From assembly GCA_030762935.1 (NCBI GenBank), contig CM060897.1, forward strand, positions 116,346,676-116,410,675: DNA of 64,000 nucleotides, written 5' to 3'. Positions within the stretch are counted from its first letter, which is position 1, and each line of letters starts with the position of its first letter. Position numbers and translations under genes: made by a program. The stretch is from Hymenopus coronatus (Eukaryota; Arthropoda; Insecta; Mantodea; Hymenopodidae). The notes beneath the pieces were generated by a model that did no database searches, was not told the origin of the DNA, and saw only the letters and a program-made list of their open reading frames with translations. Positions 44,464 through 55,225 of this stretch are shown here, in pieces.

Positions 44464-47098
44464 ACGAGTTGAAAAGTCATCAAATATAAATTACACATAT
44501 ATACAGGGTGGGAGGTAAATAAGTTCAAATGATGGTATCTTTAGTAGAGAAGAATATGCATGAAGCATTAGAATATCTCATTTTGTTTGTTTATTTATTA
44601 ATTGCATTGTCATAAATGAAGCACAACTCTCAGGGTCTAATGTGTTCTGAATGACCTTGCGTTATGTGTGGGTTATGTGTACATAGGTCATGTAACCGCC
44701 AGTTTCTGTGTTTAGTATAACTCGCACTCCGCCGACCTCCATTCACGTGGCTGAAACTTAGGAAACGAGGGACCGATTCAGTCACAACCATACATTTACA
44801 GAATGTATGGTTTTCCATGCGTTGAATTAGCAGATACTTAATTTTCGCCGCAACCGGGGATCTGCCGATGCTGCGAGTATCATCGGCGATTTCTAAAGCG
44901 TCACCCTCCCAAAAGACAAACGTTCATTGTAGTGTATCAAAGAACTGTGATATACGTTCTCTTAATTCCGGATTAGAAAGTTGTTTTTTTTTAACTTTGT
45001 TGGTGCAATGAGAATGATTTTGTAGTTTAAAGAAGTGAAAATGCAAATGCTTACATGTTGATTTGAGTTATGTTTTGTTCAATAAAATCAAATTTAAATA
45101 ACGCATAATAATGACATTGTGTTCAATATTTTTAAGCTCAATGATGAATGCATAGTAAAACCTAATCAGATACCTTTGTATGAAAACAAAACGGTGTGGT
45201 TACCTGTGGCAACTTAGGTTGAAATTTCAGTGCAATGGATATTCTTCCCTCACATCAAATCACCTATAGTAGGGCAGGGAAAAAGGCAGAGGGCAGAGGA
45301 AGGTCTACCTTGTTACTTGTTACGTAAACGACCCAACGTTTGAGAAGGGAATAATGCTCACTCTAAAACCATCGTGAAATTATTCTAATGAACATAAATT
45401 TAGAAAATGGAGAAAGAAACTGCAAATAAGTGATCTTCACATCGTCCTCAAATGATGCTACAGGTGGCGCGCCAGTTCTTGACGAAAGATTTTCTTTAAA
45501 TGAGAGATTAGATGCGAGTCACTTACTCACCATTACTGGGGCATTGGTGCACAGAAGCAGGGACTGCAGTCAGAAGTGCACGATTTTTTCATGCAAATAT
45601 CACACTTCCAATAATGTCACTCATAGGTATTCACCTGGGTTACTGCTTACACTGCACTTTACACCTAAGGTTTTGTATTTCTTCTATTCCCGACATTTCT
45701 CCCTCATTTTCTTCTAGATTGTTGTCATTTTCATTAATAACTAAACAATGTCAATGGTATAAACCCATAATCCACAACACTTTGCAATCAACTGTAGATA
45801 TGCTGTGTATTCTCGAAACGTATTCATAAGGAAGCTGAGCTGTTTGTTATTATAACATGAACTATTTTCTATGGCCGAGCGTAATTGAGTAGTTTACGAG
45901 CTCATTTCAAATCACAAACTTGATGTTTATGGAATTCTCACGTAAAGAAGAGCAGCAAGCCTAAAATGCCAGCGTAAAGTAATTTTGTTCCAGCTTTACA
46001 TTCGCCAAAATAATTCACGATATTAGTGTATATACATCGCTGATCAACAGACAAACAATTAAAATTAATCGTGTACAATATAATGTTATGTTCAATAAAT
46101 GTTTCGGGGTTTAACAGTTAGTAAATGTGATTGTACTTGTTTTCTCAAAATGCAACACAGAACAGCGGCTGCTATAATCATACTGTCGGAACTATTCTCA
46201 TTGAACGCACCCTATCCTAACGTCCCGAAATAAAAAACGAGCTATAATCCTTGGTGAATGACTCAAACTGTGCCTCAGATTTATTTAATCTTTCGTTGCT
46301 TTTCCTTAATATCAGAAAATTCTCTTAGAAAAAATATTATACTCCTATGATATGTGAGCGTAAAATTTCTTTTTGATTCTCGCGTCTTGTTTCACAAAAT
46401 TCGCGCTCGAATAAAGAACTATAACTTTACGCGCTTGCATCATAAATAATTATTCTGACCTGTTTATCAAGTGCAGCCTAGTTCACTGTATTTTCGCTAA
46501 AGGATATTAGTCTAGAAGGAAGGAGAAGCCTATACAAATATTTCTACGTCTTCATCTCCCACCCTGCATTCTACCTGTCTGACGAAAGAATGCCGTTGTT
46601 AGGAGTGCTCACTGGTGTAGCATGGCACGCTTTAGAACCGTCAGAAAGGGCGGGAGTATAGTGCAGTACAATTTGACAATTAGAAAATCAGCACAGCATA
46701 CGTACAGAGAAATAAACTAAACGGACCATAACAGGTTAAACTTGCTGTTCTTTTATCATTAGTATAAGCATTAGCGATACTCCAAAAGGAAACACCGAAG
46801 CTAACCGTTAGGCTACTGGACAATAATATTAATTATGTACCACATAGCTTAAATACTAACTCGGTTTATTTCCAAGAAGTTAGTGCTGCTCCAGTTATTG
46901 TTGCAAAACTTAGGAACACGCATGTGGCGATTTGGCATTAGGATCATTCTAGCCTAAGATACGGTATAATAATTATAACTTCTACGCTGTAGAATCAAAC
47001 TTGATAACATTTTTAGAAAATTAAACGTACTATGAAATACATGGAACTTTTCAAAACCTTTTATTTAATCATTTTTGAAAAATTGAATTTTTAGTGTT
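44464..47098. other. Long unique stretch without a recognised gene
   Basis: It has 'atatacagggtgggaggtaa' at 44501, a phrase like the ends of some DNA transposons. Perfect hairpins lie at 44786-44812 (10-bp stem) and 44864-44887 (7-bp stem). Overlapping + frames of 95 and 105 codons (45430-45829) have no recognisable domain. AATAAA signals occur, but no coding frame leads to them. Confidence 0.35.
44786..44812. repeat. Perfect 10-bp-stem hairpin
   Basis: AACCATACAT and ATGTATGGTT flank a 7-nt loop. Its neighbour at 44864-44887 (GCCGATG/CATCGGC, 10-nt loop) is GC-rich. Both could be chance or structural. Confidence 0.6.
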
Positions 47099-47697
47099 AC
47101 TTTCTCTACAATGTACAGCATACTATAATTGGTTGGTAAAGCATTCCATTAAAACTTTGATTGCAAGGTTTTACAAGATATATACGTTTTGAAGGACTCT
47201 CTAGTGTGTTTGATAAAAATACAATATGTTTAAGGCATTTTTATTTATATTCATGAAAAATGAAAGGCATTATTGTATTTTCTGGGAATAATATCAGAAG
47301 ACTCGTTCATTTTAGATGACATAAGCACAATGGTAAACCGTAAGAGATATACAGCAACCTATTTAATAAAAATGTACACCTCGTCAAACACACACTTTAT
47401 GTCATATACATTGTTTGTGGAGTTAACAATTTCCAAGATATTCCTTGTTATGCTTTTAAAATCTCCAATTCCTTCCTGTCCATGTAAAGAGAATGGAATT
47501 TCAATAGCATCACATGACTATGGCTTTAGCTTAGTGTGTCCCCTTATTTCCCTTGTGCATAGCAGAAAATAAGTAATAAATCAACTTCAGCCAACTTTGA
47601 AATTGATTAGCATATAGTAGGGAGATGAATAAGCTTTTGGAAGAAACGTTTTTTGCAGAATAGGTCTAGAAATTATGTAAATGGAACAAATTAACAT
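47099..47697 (-). mobile_element. Family H copy, internally deleted
   Basis: The terminus ACTTTCTCTACAATGTACAG is kept. The microsatellite and about 150 bp after it are missing. The head ends 'gtaaatggaacaaattaaca'. Confidence 0.82.
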
Positions 47698-47699
47698 TT

Positions 47700-48014
47700 T
47701 AGAAAAAGGTCCATGTGTGTCTGTAAGTCTATGAAAAGTCTGTTTAATACCAAACTTGATATTTAAGTTCTGCATCTTTCAAGGATACTATAAGAAGGCT
47801 TTCTTGACACCCACCCACACTTCAAACTGCTCTTTAATTGGAAATGCTTTCGAAAAAATAGATTTCCTCAAAACTGGATATTAATATTTTTGAATAAAAT
47901 TCCCTATGTCTTAAGATAATTTCGTCACAAATAAAACATGTATCCTGAATTTTAGGTAACAGTCTCTGAAGCCCCTTTACTTTGGACGACTTTTGCATAG
48001 CTGGTAAACAATGG
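47700..48014 (-). mobile_element. Family H middle fragment
   Basis: It goes from 'gaaaaaggtccatgtgtgtc' to 'gcatagctggtaaaca' and then jumps back to an earlier H position in the next fragment. These are overlapping tandem partial copies. Confidence 0.8.
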
Positions 48015-48017
48015 AAA

Positions 48018-48622
48018 ATGTTCCAAGCCTCAACAACCATTTATATAGAACATTATTCGAAATATTTGATTTTCTCAAAAATGTCTCTAATGATTTATTT
48101 AAAATATCACATATTTAAGATTTTGTCATGAAATCGAAATGTACATATTATTGAATTTTCTGAGAATAGCCTCTGAAGACCCCTTCATTCTTGATGACTT
48201 TTGTATAGCTGGTAAACCGCAAGAGATAGATAAATCTTATTGCACAATAACTGTACATTCGTTAAAACACATAGTTTATGTTTATATTTTTTGCTGATTT
48301 AACCGTTTCCGATATTATTTGATATTTGTTTCAAATTTAAGCTACTTAAACATTTCTCCAGCTGTTTCGTTTCATTTCTTTCTGTTACCTCGATAATCAA
48401 AAGGAATCGAATGTCAATTGTTTCATATAGCGATGAACTCTTAAAATATGTGACTTTTGTTTTAGCCTAGTGTATTCCCTTATTTCCCTTCACTTACAAT
48501 GAAGCAAGTAATAAGACAATTTCCGCTAAAGTTTGTCTTAATTACCATGACGTAGATAAAAGAATAATAATCTTTTGTGGCGAAAGTTTGTTTCTGGAAC
48601 AGGTAGAGAATGTCTTGTGATT
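48018..48622 (-). mobile_element. Family H copy, 3' third missing
   Basis: It starts at 'atgttccaagcctcaacaac' and repeats H positions already present at the end of the fragment before it. It finishes at the head (gtagagaatgtcttgtgatt). Confidence 0.82.
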
Positions 48623-48639
48623 AAAATATTTAAATTAAT

Positions 48640-48845
48640 CATTTTTGATATTTAATCTGCATTTGACTTTTATAGCTATGCTGGACAAAGACAGACACAC
48701 GCACGCACACACGGATATTTTTCTAAAAGTTTTTCATTTAGAGTTAGGGGACTCAAAACATGTATTTTCAGTGAAATCACAGTAATGAATTTTTCGATGC
48801 AGTATGTTCCATATTTATTGACTATGTACGAAGTAGAGAAAGAAA
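48640..48845 (+). mobile_element. Family H 3' fragment
   Basis: It holds the microsatellite region (cacacgcacgcacacacgga) through 'gtagagaaagaaaaac'. It is the start of the H-Q array. Confidence 0.83.
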
Positions 48846-48851
48846 AACAAA

Positions 48852-49204
48852 AAACAAATATAGTAGTTTGCAATCTCCGATTGCACTGGACTAAATTTTC
48901 GGAACAAAAGGTACATCACGATTCTGTGTTTAATTACTCCTGCTAATGCATAGAAACGTGTATATTTGTTGGAAGTCACCATAGATGTGTGTCACGGGAT
49001 TGGCGGTACCTGCAACAGATATAAATGGGCCGCATTACCACAGTTATCTGCCTTCATGACTTCATTTGTCTTCCGAAATGTAGGAGCAGTAAATATGAGG
49101 CGAACAGATTTATTTTATGGATGCAACTCTCCCATATGGTCAACATGCATGCTATCAAAACACTATGCACAAAGAGAATCCAAAAAAAAGTTGAAGTATT
49201 AAAA
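48852..49204 (+). repeat. Unit Q, complete copy
   Basis: This about 350-bp unit lies between the 3' end of one H and the 5' head of the next. It contains 'ggtacctgcaacagatataa', 'ccacagttatctgccttcat' and 'tcaaaacactatgcac'. Other copies are at 50117-50297 plus 51174-51372, and at 53262-53455. The frames of 78 and 61 codons in it are not kept in the other copies. Confidence 0.88.
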
Positions 49205-49205
49205 G

Positions 49206-50116
49206 GTTGATGTGCTCCATTCATATGCCTTCTCTTTCTGTTCCAAAAAACTATTTTCCTTTTAAAAGACTACTTTTTTTTATCCTCACCAAGCTAATTA
49301 AGATATACATTAGCAGAATTAGTCTTATTATATGCTTTATTCTAACTAGAAGGGAAATAAGGGGATACACTAGACTAAAGTGATAGTCAAATATTTTAAA
49401 ATCTTATCACTATTTGAAACAACTGAAATTTGAATGTTAATACTCCCAAGAGTAAAATAAAAGAGACGAAACGAAAGGTGTTTTCCGGGCTGGGAAAATC
49501 TTAAAAATTGAAACCAATAAAAGGAAATATTCTGGAAACGGTTAAATTAATCAAAAAATGCATATCAAATAAATTCTGTGTTTTAACGAGTTGTATGTTT
49601 CTGTGTAGTAACTTATTTTTTTCTTTATCTCTTGCGGTGTACCTGCATAAAAGTCTTCAAGAATGAAGAAATCTTCCGATGATATTCCCAGAAAATTATA
49701 GATATGCATTTCGTTTGTCATGTAGATATCTAAAACATATATTTTAATCAAAGTCGTTAGAGCCAGTTTTGAGGAAATCAAAAATTTCGAAAAGTGTTCC
49801 ATGTAAAGATTAATTAGGGTGAGGGATTCTCTTGAAAATCTTCGTGTCTGTTTCTTGGAAGAAACTGAACATAGATGCCAAGTTTGGTAACTAACGGAGT
49901 TTATTTTGAGCAAAGCTGCACACAGACATACCACACATATAGTCACACACACACATATACACACATACCACACATATAGTAAGACACACACACAAAGACA
50001 GACACACATACAGGATTTTTTTTCGAAAAATTCTTATTTTTTGGATTCGGTTTCCAATTTTTTAGTGTAATGTAATACCTTCTTTGTCTACGTACTATTC
50101 ACGAAATAGAGAAAGT
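49206..50116 (+). mobile_element. Family H copy, full length, in the H-Q array
   Basis: The head is ttgatgtgctccattcatat and the tail ends 'gaaatagagaaagtaaaaag'. The CA tract is long and broken (49919-50010). The 152-codon minus frame at 49551-50009 lies inside H and is largely low-complexity and repeat-derived. Confidence 0.9.
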
Positions 50117-50297
50117 AAAAAGCGAAATATAATAGATTAATATTCACCGATTCTGTAAGCCATTAGACTAAAGTTTTGGAGAAAAATGTACACCGCAATT
50201 CTGTTTTTAAATACACCTGTTGATGCGTAGAACGTGATAATTTGTTTGATGTCACCATAGAAACCTGTGAATGTGTCACTGAATTGGCGGTACCTGT
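50117..50297 (+). repeat. Unit Q, first half
   Basis: It aligns with 48852-49015 (gattctgt..., 'gtcaccatagaaacctgtg', 'ggcggtacctgt'). The second half resumes at 51174. Confidence 0.85.
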
Positions 50298-51173
50298 GTG
50301 TGCGTGTGTGTGTGTGTGTGAATGTTACGGAGGAGTATTCCGCACTGCAGCTGTTGGCTTATTGTACATCAGACCCGTGGAGGACAGGATGAGTTGAGTG
50401 TAATTTTAGAGGGCGGCCGACATCTGGATATGGAAAGAGCCGCCGTGGAGGGTCCCTAGCAATTCACAAAAAGTTCTTTACGCGGGGGGCAACAGTAGTC
50501 CATGGCTTAGTCCCGGATAAGCCACCTGCGTTCGCAGACCAGCAGCATCCCGCCGCCAAGAGCTGTATTTCCAGAACAAATAACCTCTACCTGCGCCTCT
50601 GTCGCAGTCCTAACAACCCTGAAAGAGACCGGTTGGGATGAAAGGGAAGTGAAATGACGTGGTAGGTAGTTCGGAGAAATGAAGAATTCTCCCCAGCATG
50701 TGCCGTTTCACCTAAACCAACTCCTGATGGATCAAACTAGGGCAGAGTATCTCGTCTTTTGGCCTATCAACTTTGACAGCTGCGTATAGATAGAAGATAA
50801 TGTTGGTTGATTCCCCATCGATGGAGTGCAAGTAGGTGACTGAAAGGGTCAGACCTCAGGAGTGGGTTCTGAGACTAAGGTGGGGAAGCTATTATATTTC
50901 GGTATGTAGCCATAGTAATTTTTACTAGTTGATTATTTTCGGCCAATCTGGCATTTAACATATCAAAATTAGAAGAAAGGGGACTTATAGCATAATAACC
51001 GAATCCTTTAGTATGAATTTTTATATGGAGTAAGTATGAAATTAATAAAGCCAAACAAAAGTGGGCAATATTCAAATACACGCGTGGGAATAAAAAATAA
51101 CATGTTGTAATGCATACGCTAAGACTATATTAATTGCTCTAATATACACCATATATTGTATAATTGTGTTAGT
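50298..51173 (-). mobile_element. Composite insertion of about 0.88 kb with a 9-bp target duplication
   Basis: GGTACCTGT occurs at 50289-50297 and 51174-51182 and the Q unit is continuous across. The insert contains a GT tract (50298-50320), a family B SINE-like body in minus orientation (about 50335-50740) and about 430 bp of unfamiliar DNA. Near 50345 it also carries the 'ccgcactgcag' piece that is part of the family A head at 32460. No polyA is evident. Confidence 0.7.
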
Positions 51174-51372
51174 GGTACCTGTAACGGATATAAATGAGCC
51201 ACATTACCACAGTTACCTGTCTTCATGACTTCATTTGTGTTCCACTGAAATCTAGGCAGCATTAAATGTGAAGGGAACAGATTTATTTACGAATGCAACT
51301 CTCCTATGTGGCCACCATACATGCCATCGAAACGACTGTACACTAAGAGAAACCATTAAAGAGTTAAAATAT
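51174..51372 (+). repeat. Unit Q, second half
   Basis: It aligns with 49012-49200 (gtaacggatataaatgagcc, 'tgacttcatttgtgttcc', 'ctgtacactaagagaaacca'). Confidence 0.87.
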
Positions 51373-51378
51373 TAAAAA

Positions 51379-51537
51379 TCTGATGTGTTCCATTCACATG
51401 GCTTTCTCTAGCTGTTCCACAAAACAAATTATTTTAAAATATTACTCTCATACAAATCTGGGTACCATTAACAGAATCGACGTTATAGCTTGCTTCATTG
51501 TAAATAAAAGGGAAATAAGGGAGTACACTATGCTGAA
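51379..51537 (+). mobile_element. Family H head-only fragment
   Basis: It starts TCTGATGTGTTCCATTCACA and ends at 'gagtacactatgctgaaaaa' (about 160 bp). It is the first of three successive H heads. Confidence 0.9.
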
Positions 51538-51540
51538 AAA

Positions 51541-51637
51541 TCTGATGTCTTCCATTCACATGATTCTCTCTACTTCTGTGTAACAAATTATCGTTAATTA
51601 GCTTATTCTTCTATATATTTTAGCTGATCAAAAAAAA
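51541..51637 (+). mobile_element. Family H head-only fragment
   Basis: A second head, tctgatgtcttccattcaca to 'tagctgatcaaaaaaa' (about 97 bp), is joined to the neighbours by A runs. Confidence 0.9.
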
Positions 51638-52447
51638 TCTTATGTGTTCCATTCACATGACTCTCTCTCTATATCTCTGCAACAAATTCTTGTCAAAAAG
51701 CTTATGCTTTTATTTACTTCATACTAATCGAGAAAAAATCAGCAGAAATAGTCCTATTACTTGCTTCTTTGTAAGTAGAAGCGAAATAAGGAGTACTATT
51801 GGTTAAAGTGACACTCAAAAGTTAGTTGCTATGTGACTGAAGTTGCTTTGTTTGTATGGACTGGAATTGCTAATTTTCTGTATGAGAAAAGTATGCTTTT
51901 TAAAGCTGAAACAAAAAAAATAAGGAGTACCTCAAAAACGATCAACTCCACGAAAAATGTTTTTAAGATAAATTGTGCATTTTAAGCTGCTCTACATTAT
52001 TTCTCTTGTAAGTTTTTGTCCATCTCTTACGGTTTAGCAGTTATGCAAAATTCCGTAAAATTCACCCAGAATAAACTAGTCTTCAGAAGTTATTACCATA
52101 AAATTCAAGATATAAATTTTATTTGTCGTGTAAATATCTTTAATATACGAAATTTTAATCAAAATCGTTAGAGCCATTTTTGAGAAAATTAAATTTTCTT
52201 AAAAAAGTTCCATGTAAAGGGTAGTTTGGGGTGCGGGATTTTTCTCAAAATCTTCGTGTCGCATCCCTGGAAAATACCAAACTTAAATACTAACTATGGT
52301 ATTTTACCGACTTTTCGTTTTTGAGCTACCGTGTTCACAGACACACGGACACATGGACACACACACACGCGGATCTTTTTTCTGAAAATGCTTTTTTTTG
52401 GATACAGGGGACCCTAAAACATACATTTCCGGTGAAATCTCGGTATC
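51638..52447 (+). mobile_element. Family H copy, 3' palindrome missing
   Basis: The third head (tcttatgtgttccattcaca) continues as a well-preserved body to 'gtgaaatctcggtatc', where a SINE replaces the end. It is very close in sequence to the copies at 1-739 and 28858. Confidence 0.9.
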
Positions 52448-53257
52448 TTCATCTTGACGTGGTGAGCGCCAGGAGCTCCATGGCTCAGTTCGGGTAGACT
52501 ACCTGCGAGATTGCAGATTCTGGTCCAGTTTTAGAATATGTCTCCTTCCTGAGCCTTTCTTATTAGTTACGGAGACAATATGGCTACGTGACAGGTGGAC
52601 GACAGGTTTTGAGATTTCGTTAGGCTAGGTGTACGTAAATGAACTGGATCGAAATAAGGGGTAAAAATAAACTTTCTGAAAATCGGTTCTGCTTTCCAAT
52701 AAGAAATGCTCAGTCTTCCGTTCGATATGTCTGCTTGGGCATGGGCAGCCATGTTGGTCAATGGACCAATGGTAGAGTCACATATAAAAGTGAGACCACC
52801 TGAGTTCTCAACCACCAGCGCCATCCCGCCGCCGAGAGGTATATTGCCAGAGCGGAGTCACCTCCACGGAATGGTGCCTCTGCCGCAGTCCTCGTTGACC
52901 TATTGGGATGAAATGAAGATGAAATGAAGGAACAAAATGCCTGATTTAAAAGGATTATCGTGATAGGATAAACAAATTAATTTTATTACTTTTACTAAAT
53001 TACTGACCATAACTTATGTTTACTACATTTAACAGAATTAAACTGTAATCTTAAAATATCAAAAATGTTTGTGCACCTTACACCAAAATGTAGAAAAGTA
53101 AGCTAAATTTAAGCTAATGAGGTAATTCAGTGGAATGAAGAATTCTCCCTAGCATTCGAATAGTGACCCGTGAAAACTCAGAGAGGTTGGCCGCGGGCAA
53201 ACGATGCAATGACCTCCGAAATGCCAGTCCCAGACGAAACGCCTGAGCCACCTAAAA
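52448..53257 (-). mobile_element. SINE family B copy with two interruptions
   Basis: Recognisable blocks lie at 52448-52525 (cttgacgtggtgagcgccag), 52812-52920 (catcccgccgccgagaggta, 'ctgccgcagtcctcg') and 53130-53257 (gaattctccctagcattcga, 'tgccagtcccagacgaaacg'). About 290 bp and 200 bp of other DNA separate them. The head (53257 inward, minus strand) abuts a Q unit. Frames here are not genes. Confidence 0.72.
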
Positions 53258-53261
53258 TATT

Positions 53262-53455
53262 TATATAAATGGGCCGCATTACCACAGTTATCTGCCTTCA
53301 TGACTTCATTTGTCTTCCCCTTAAATCTAGGCAGCAGTATATATGAGGCAAACAGATTTATTTACGAATGCAACTCTTGTATATGGTCACCATGCATACT
53401 ATCGAAACGACTGTGCATGAAGAGAAACTAATAAAAGAGTTAAAAGATTAAAAAT
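53262..53455 (+). repeat. Unit Q, second half
   Basis: It matches 49020-49200 with 'aaatgggccgcattaccaca' identical. No H head follows it here (it ends 'gattaaaaatatgcag'). Confidence 0.87.
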
Positions 53456-53735
53456 ATGCAGTTTCCGTTGTTGTTGCTGCAGTGTGTGTATGGCCTGGGT
53501 GGTGCTATTTTCCTGTCATTGCACCAGCACCCCTCCCGAACCCTCCCCTGGCATACACAATAGTAATACGCGAGAGAAAAAAGAGCCGCTGTTTTCACCA
53601 ACTGTCGACAATCGCCGGGTTTATCGCTGCCAGTCCATACGTAACCGCACTGTTTTTGTGCAGTTGATTTCAGCTAGCACCGCAACGCGCGCCTTGTCCC
53701 AGCTCTAAACTGCGCTTCATGTTTCGGGTGAGAAA
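53456..53735. other. GC-rich island
   Basis: CpG-rich unique DNA with two overlapping + frames (53482-53667, 53484-53708), neither recognisable. A promoter or exon remnant is possible but unsupported. Confidence 0.3.
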
Positions 53736-53915
53736 CTAATGGTCGTCTCCGCACACAAATACTCTCAATGGCAAATTGCAATTTTTATGGCGTTAGAAAC
53801 AAGAATGTAAAGGATAACGTTATAAGCCATTAGGTCTGAAATTTTCACAGCTTGATTTAGTTGATCATCCGTGCTGTCATTATTTGGGGGCTTTGACGCC
53901 CCTGAAATATGTTGT
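53736..53915 (+). repeat. Unit X, first copy
   Basis: It contains 'aggataacgttataagccat', 'ttttcacagcttgatttagt' and 'gacgcccctgaaatat'. It recurs at 54295-54480 and, decayed, at 54735-54880. Confidence 0.85.
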
Positions 53916-54069
53916 TAGAAATCTCAGAACACAAAATTGTCCGTAAATTGCAGTTGAAATTTAATAGCTTAATAACACGTTATCAAAAATAGAATGTTTA
54001 ACGTTTATGTGGGTAAGTTTTTTTCTCGATATAATTACTTTACGTAATAAATAGAATAAAATATTTTTA

Positions 54070-54260
54070 TAAAAAGATCATTTTATCCATGTAGTGTGTG
54101 TGTGTGTGTGTGTGTGTTTGTGAACAGCATAACTGGAAAATTCCAAGTCTGTTACACACCGAAGTTCTCCGTTTTCCAAGGATGCGACACAAAGATTTTA
54201 AACAGAAATCGCTCAACCAAAACTACCTTTATATGGAAAACTTTTATTAAAGTAATAATA
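54070..54260 (-). mobile_element. Family H fragment between X units
   Basis: It runs from the GT tract (54093-54117) through 'gtgaacagcataactgg' to 'ctttatatggaaaacttttatt'. It is only the 3' third of H. Confidence 0.8.
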
Positions 54261-54294
54261 TGTTTATTAATAATATAATTCATTCTTTGATGAA

Positions 54295-54480
54295 AAACTT
54301 ACGGTCGTCTGTCCATCAAACCGCACAAAACTATCTCAATAGTAAGTTGGAATTTTTCTGGCGCTAGAAACGAAAATGTAAAGCATAACGTTATAAGCCC
54401 TTAGATCTGACATTTTCACAGCTTGATTTAGTTTATCATCAGTGTTGTAATTATTTTAACTATGGCGCCCCTAAAATATA
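54295..54480 (+). repeat. Unit X, second copy
   Basis: It starts near 'cttacggtcgtctgtcc' and shares 'cataacgttataagccctta' and 'atggcgcccctaaaatata' with the first copy, about 560 bp away. Confidence 0.85.
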
Positions 54481-54499
54481 AGAAGTCTCCTAAATGTAA

Positions 54500-54700
54500 A
54501 CTAAAACATTTTTAGAAAAAAAAAATACTTATGTCCGGTGTGTGTGTGTGTGTGAACAGCATAACTTAAAAACGAAAATCTGTTATGCACCGACATTAGT
54601 GTTTAATTTTTCATCTTCCAAGGATGCTTCACGAGGATTTTAAAGAAAAATCGCTCACCCAAAACCACCCTTATATGGAAAACTTTCATTAAAATAATAA
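54500..54700 (-). mobile_element. Family H fragment between X units
   Basis: It covers the same H segment as 54070-54260 and has the same private features ('ttatatggaaaactttcatt', 'ataataat'). The two are therefore duplicates of each other and not independent insertions. Confidence 0.82.
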
Positions 54701-54734
54701 TAAAATAATACAGAAATATGTTCCTTAATAGTAC

Positions 54735-54880
54735 GACTCATGTTTTGCTGACTATGGCATTCTACTCATAAAGCCCTGCACAACTTATATCAGTAGCTAA
54801 TTGGAATTTTTATGTTATGATACATTATATCTTAAATTTGCACAGCTTTTTTGTTGTTGACCATAGTATTTCCTGTATCT
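54735..54880 (+). repeat. Unit X, third decayed copy
   Basis: 'gctaattggaatttttatg' and 'aaatttgcacagcttttttg' align with the other X units. The ends are eroded. Confidence 0.6.
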
Positions 54881-55021
54881 CCTAAGTGGAGCAAAGGGCA
54901 TCGTTAAGATGTTCCAGGATCAGATTTGAATTTATTGTTCTGAGTTCGCCGCTACGCGCCAGGTAACGAGGGTACAGCTCGTCGCCCACCGATGGCACCG
55001 TAGGACGCTTGGGAACGCAAC

Positions 55022-55225
55022 ATGGCGGAAAATTTTCTCCAGGAACATCTTATTTCATCATATGGGGTTGTTTTACGTGCAAATAAGCATTACACGGAAC
55101 CACGGGCTTTATTTCTCTTCAGAAGGAGTTTTGCGTCGGAAAAGATCCATCACCTACCGCCAGGTTTGAACCTGTTATATACCAAGCCTGTATTTAAATT
55201 CTCCATCTTCAAATTATCCTCTTGA
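55022..55225 (+). CDS. 67-aa open frame of unknown nature
   Basis: The start lies in good context (AACATGG), preceded by about 80 bp of CpG-containing GC-rich DNA. The protein is basic with no recognisable motif. It could be a small exon or chance. There are no supporting neighbours. Confidence 0.15.
   Translation: MAENFLQEHLISSYGVVLRANKHYTEPRALFLFRRSFASEKIHHLPPGLNLLYTKPVFKFSIFKLSS

Noticed and set aside
44501..44530. Transposon terminus (acagggtgggaggtaa)
   Set aside because: There is no inverted partner, target duplication or transposase nearby, so it is too weak to annotate as an element.
49551..50009. 152-codon minus-strand frame as a gene
   Set aside because: It is wholly inside an H copy, and its N-terminal third is translated CA/GT microsatellite.
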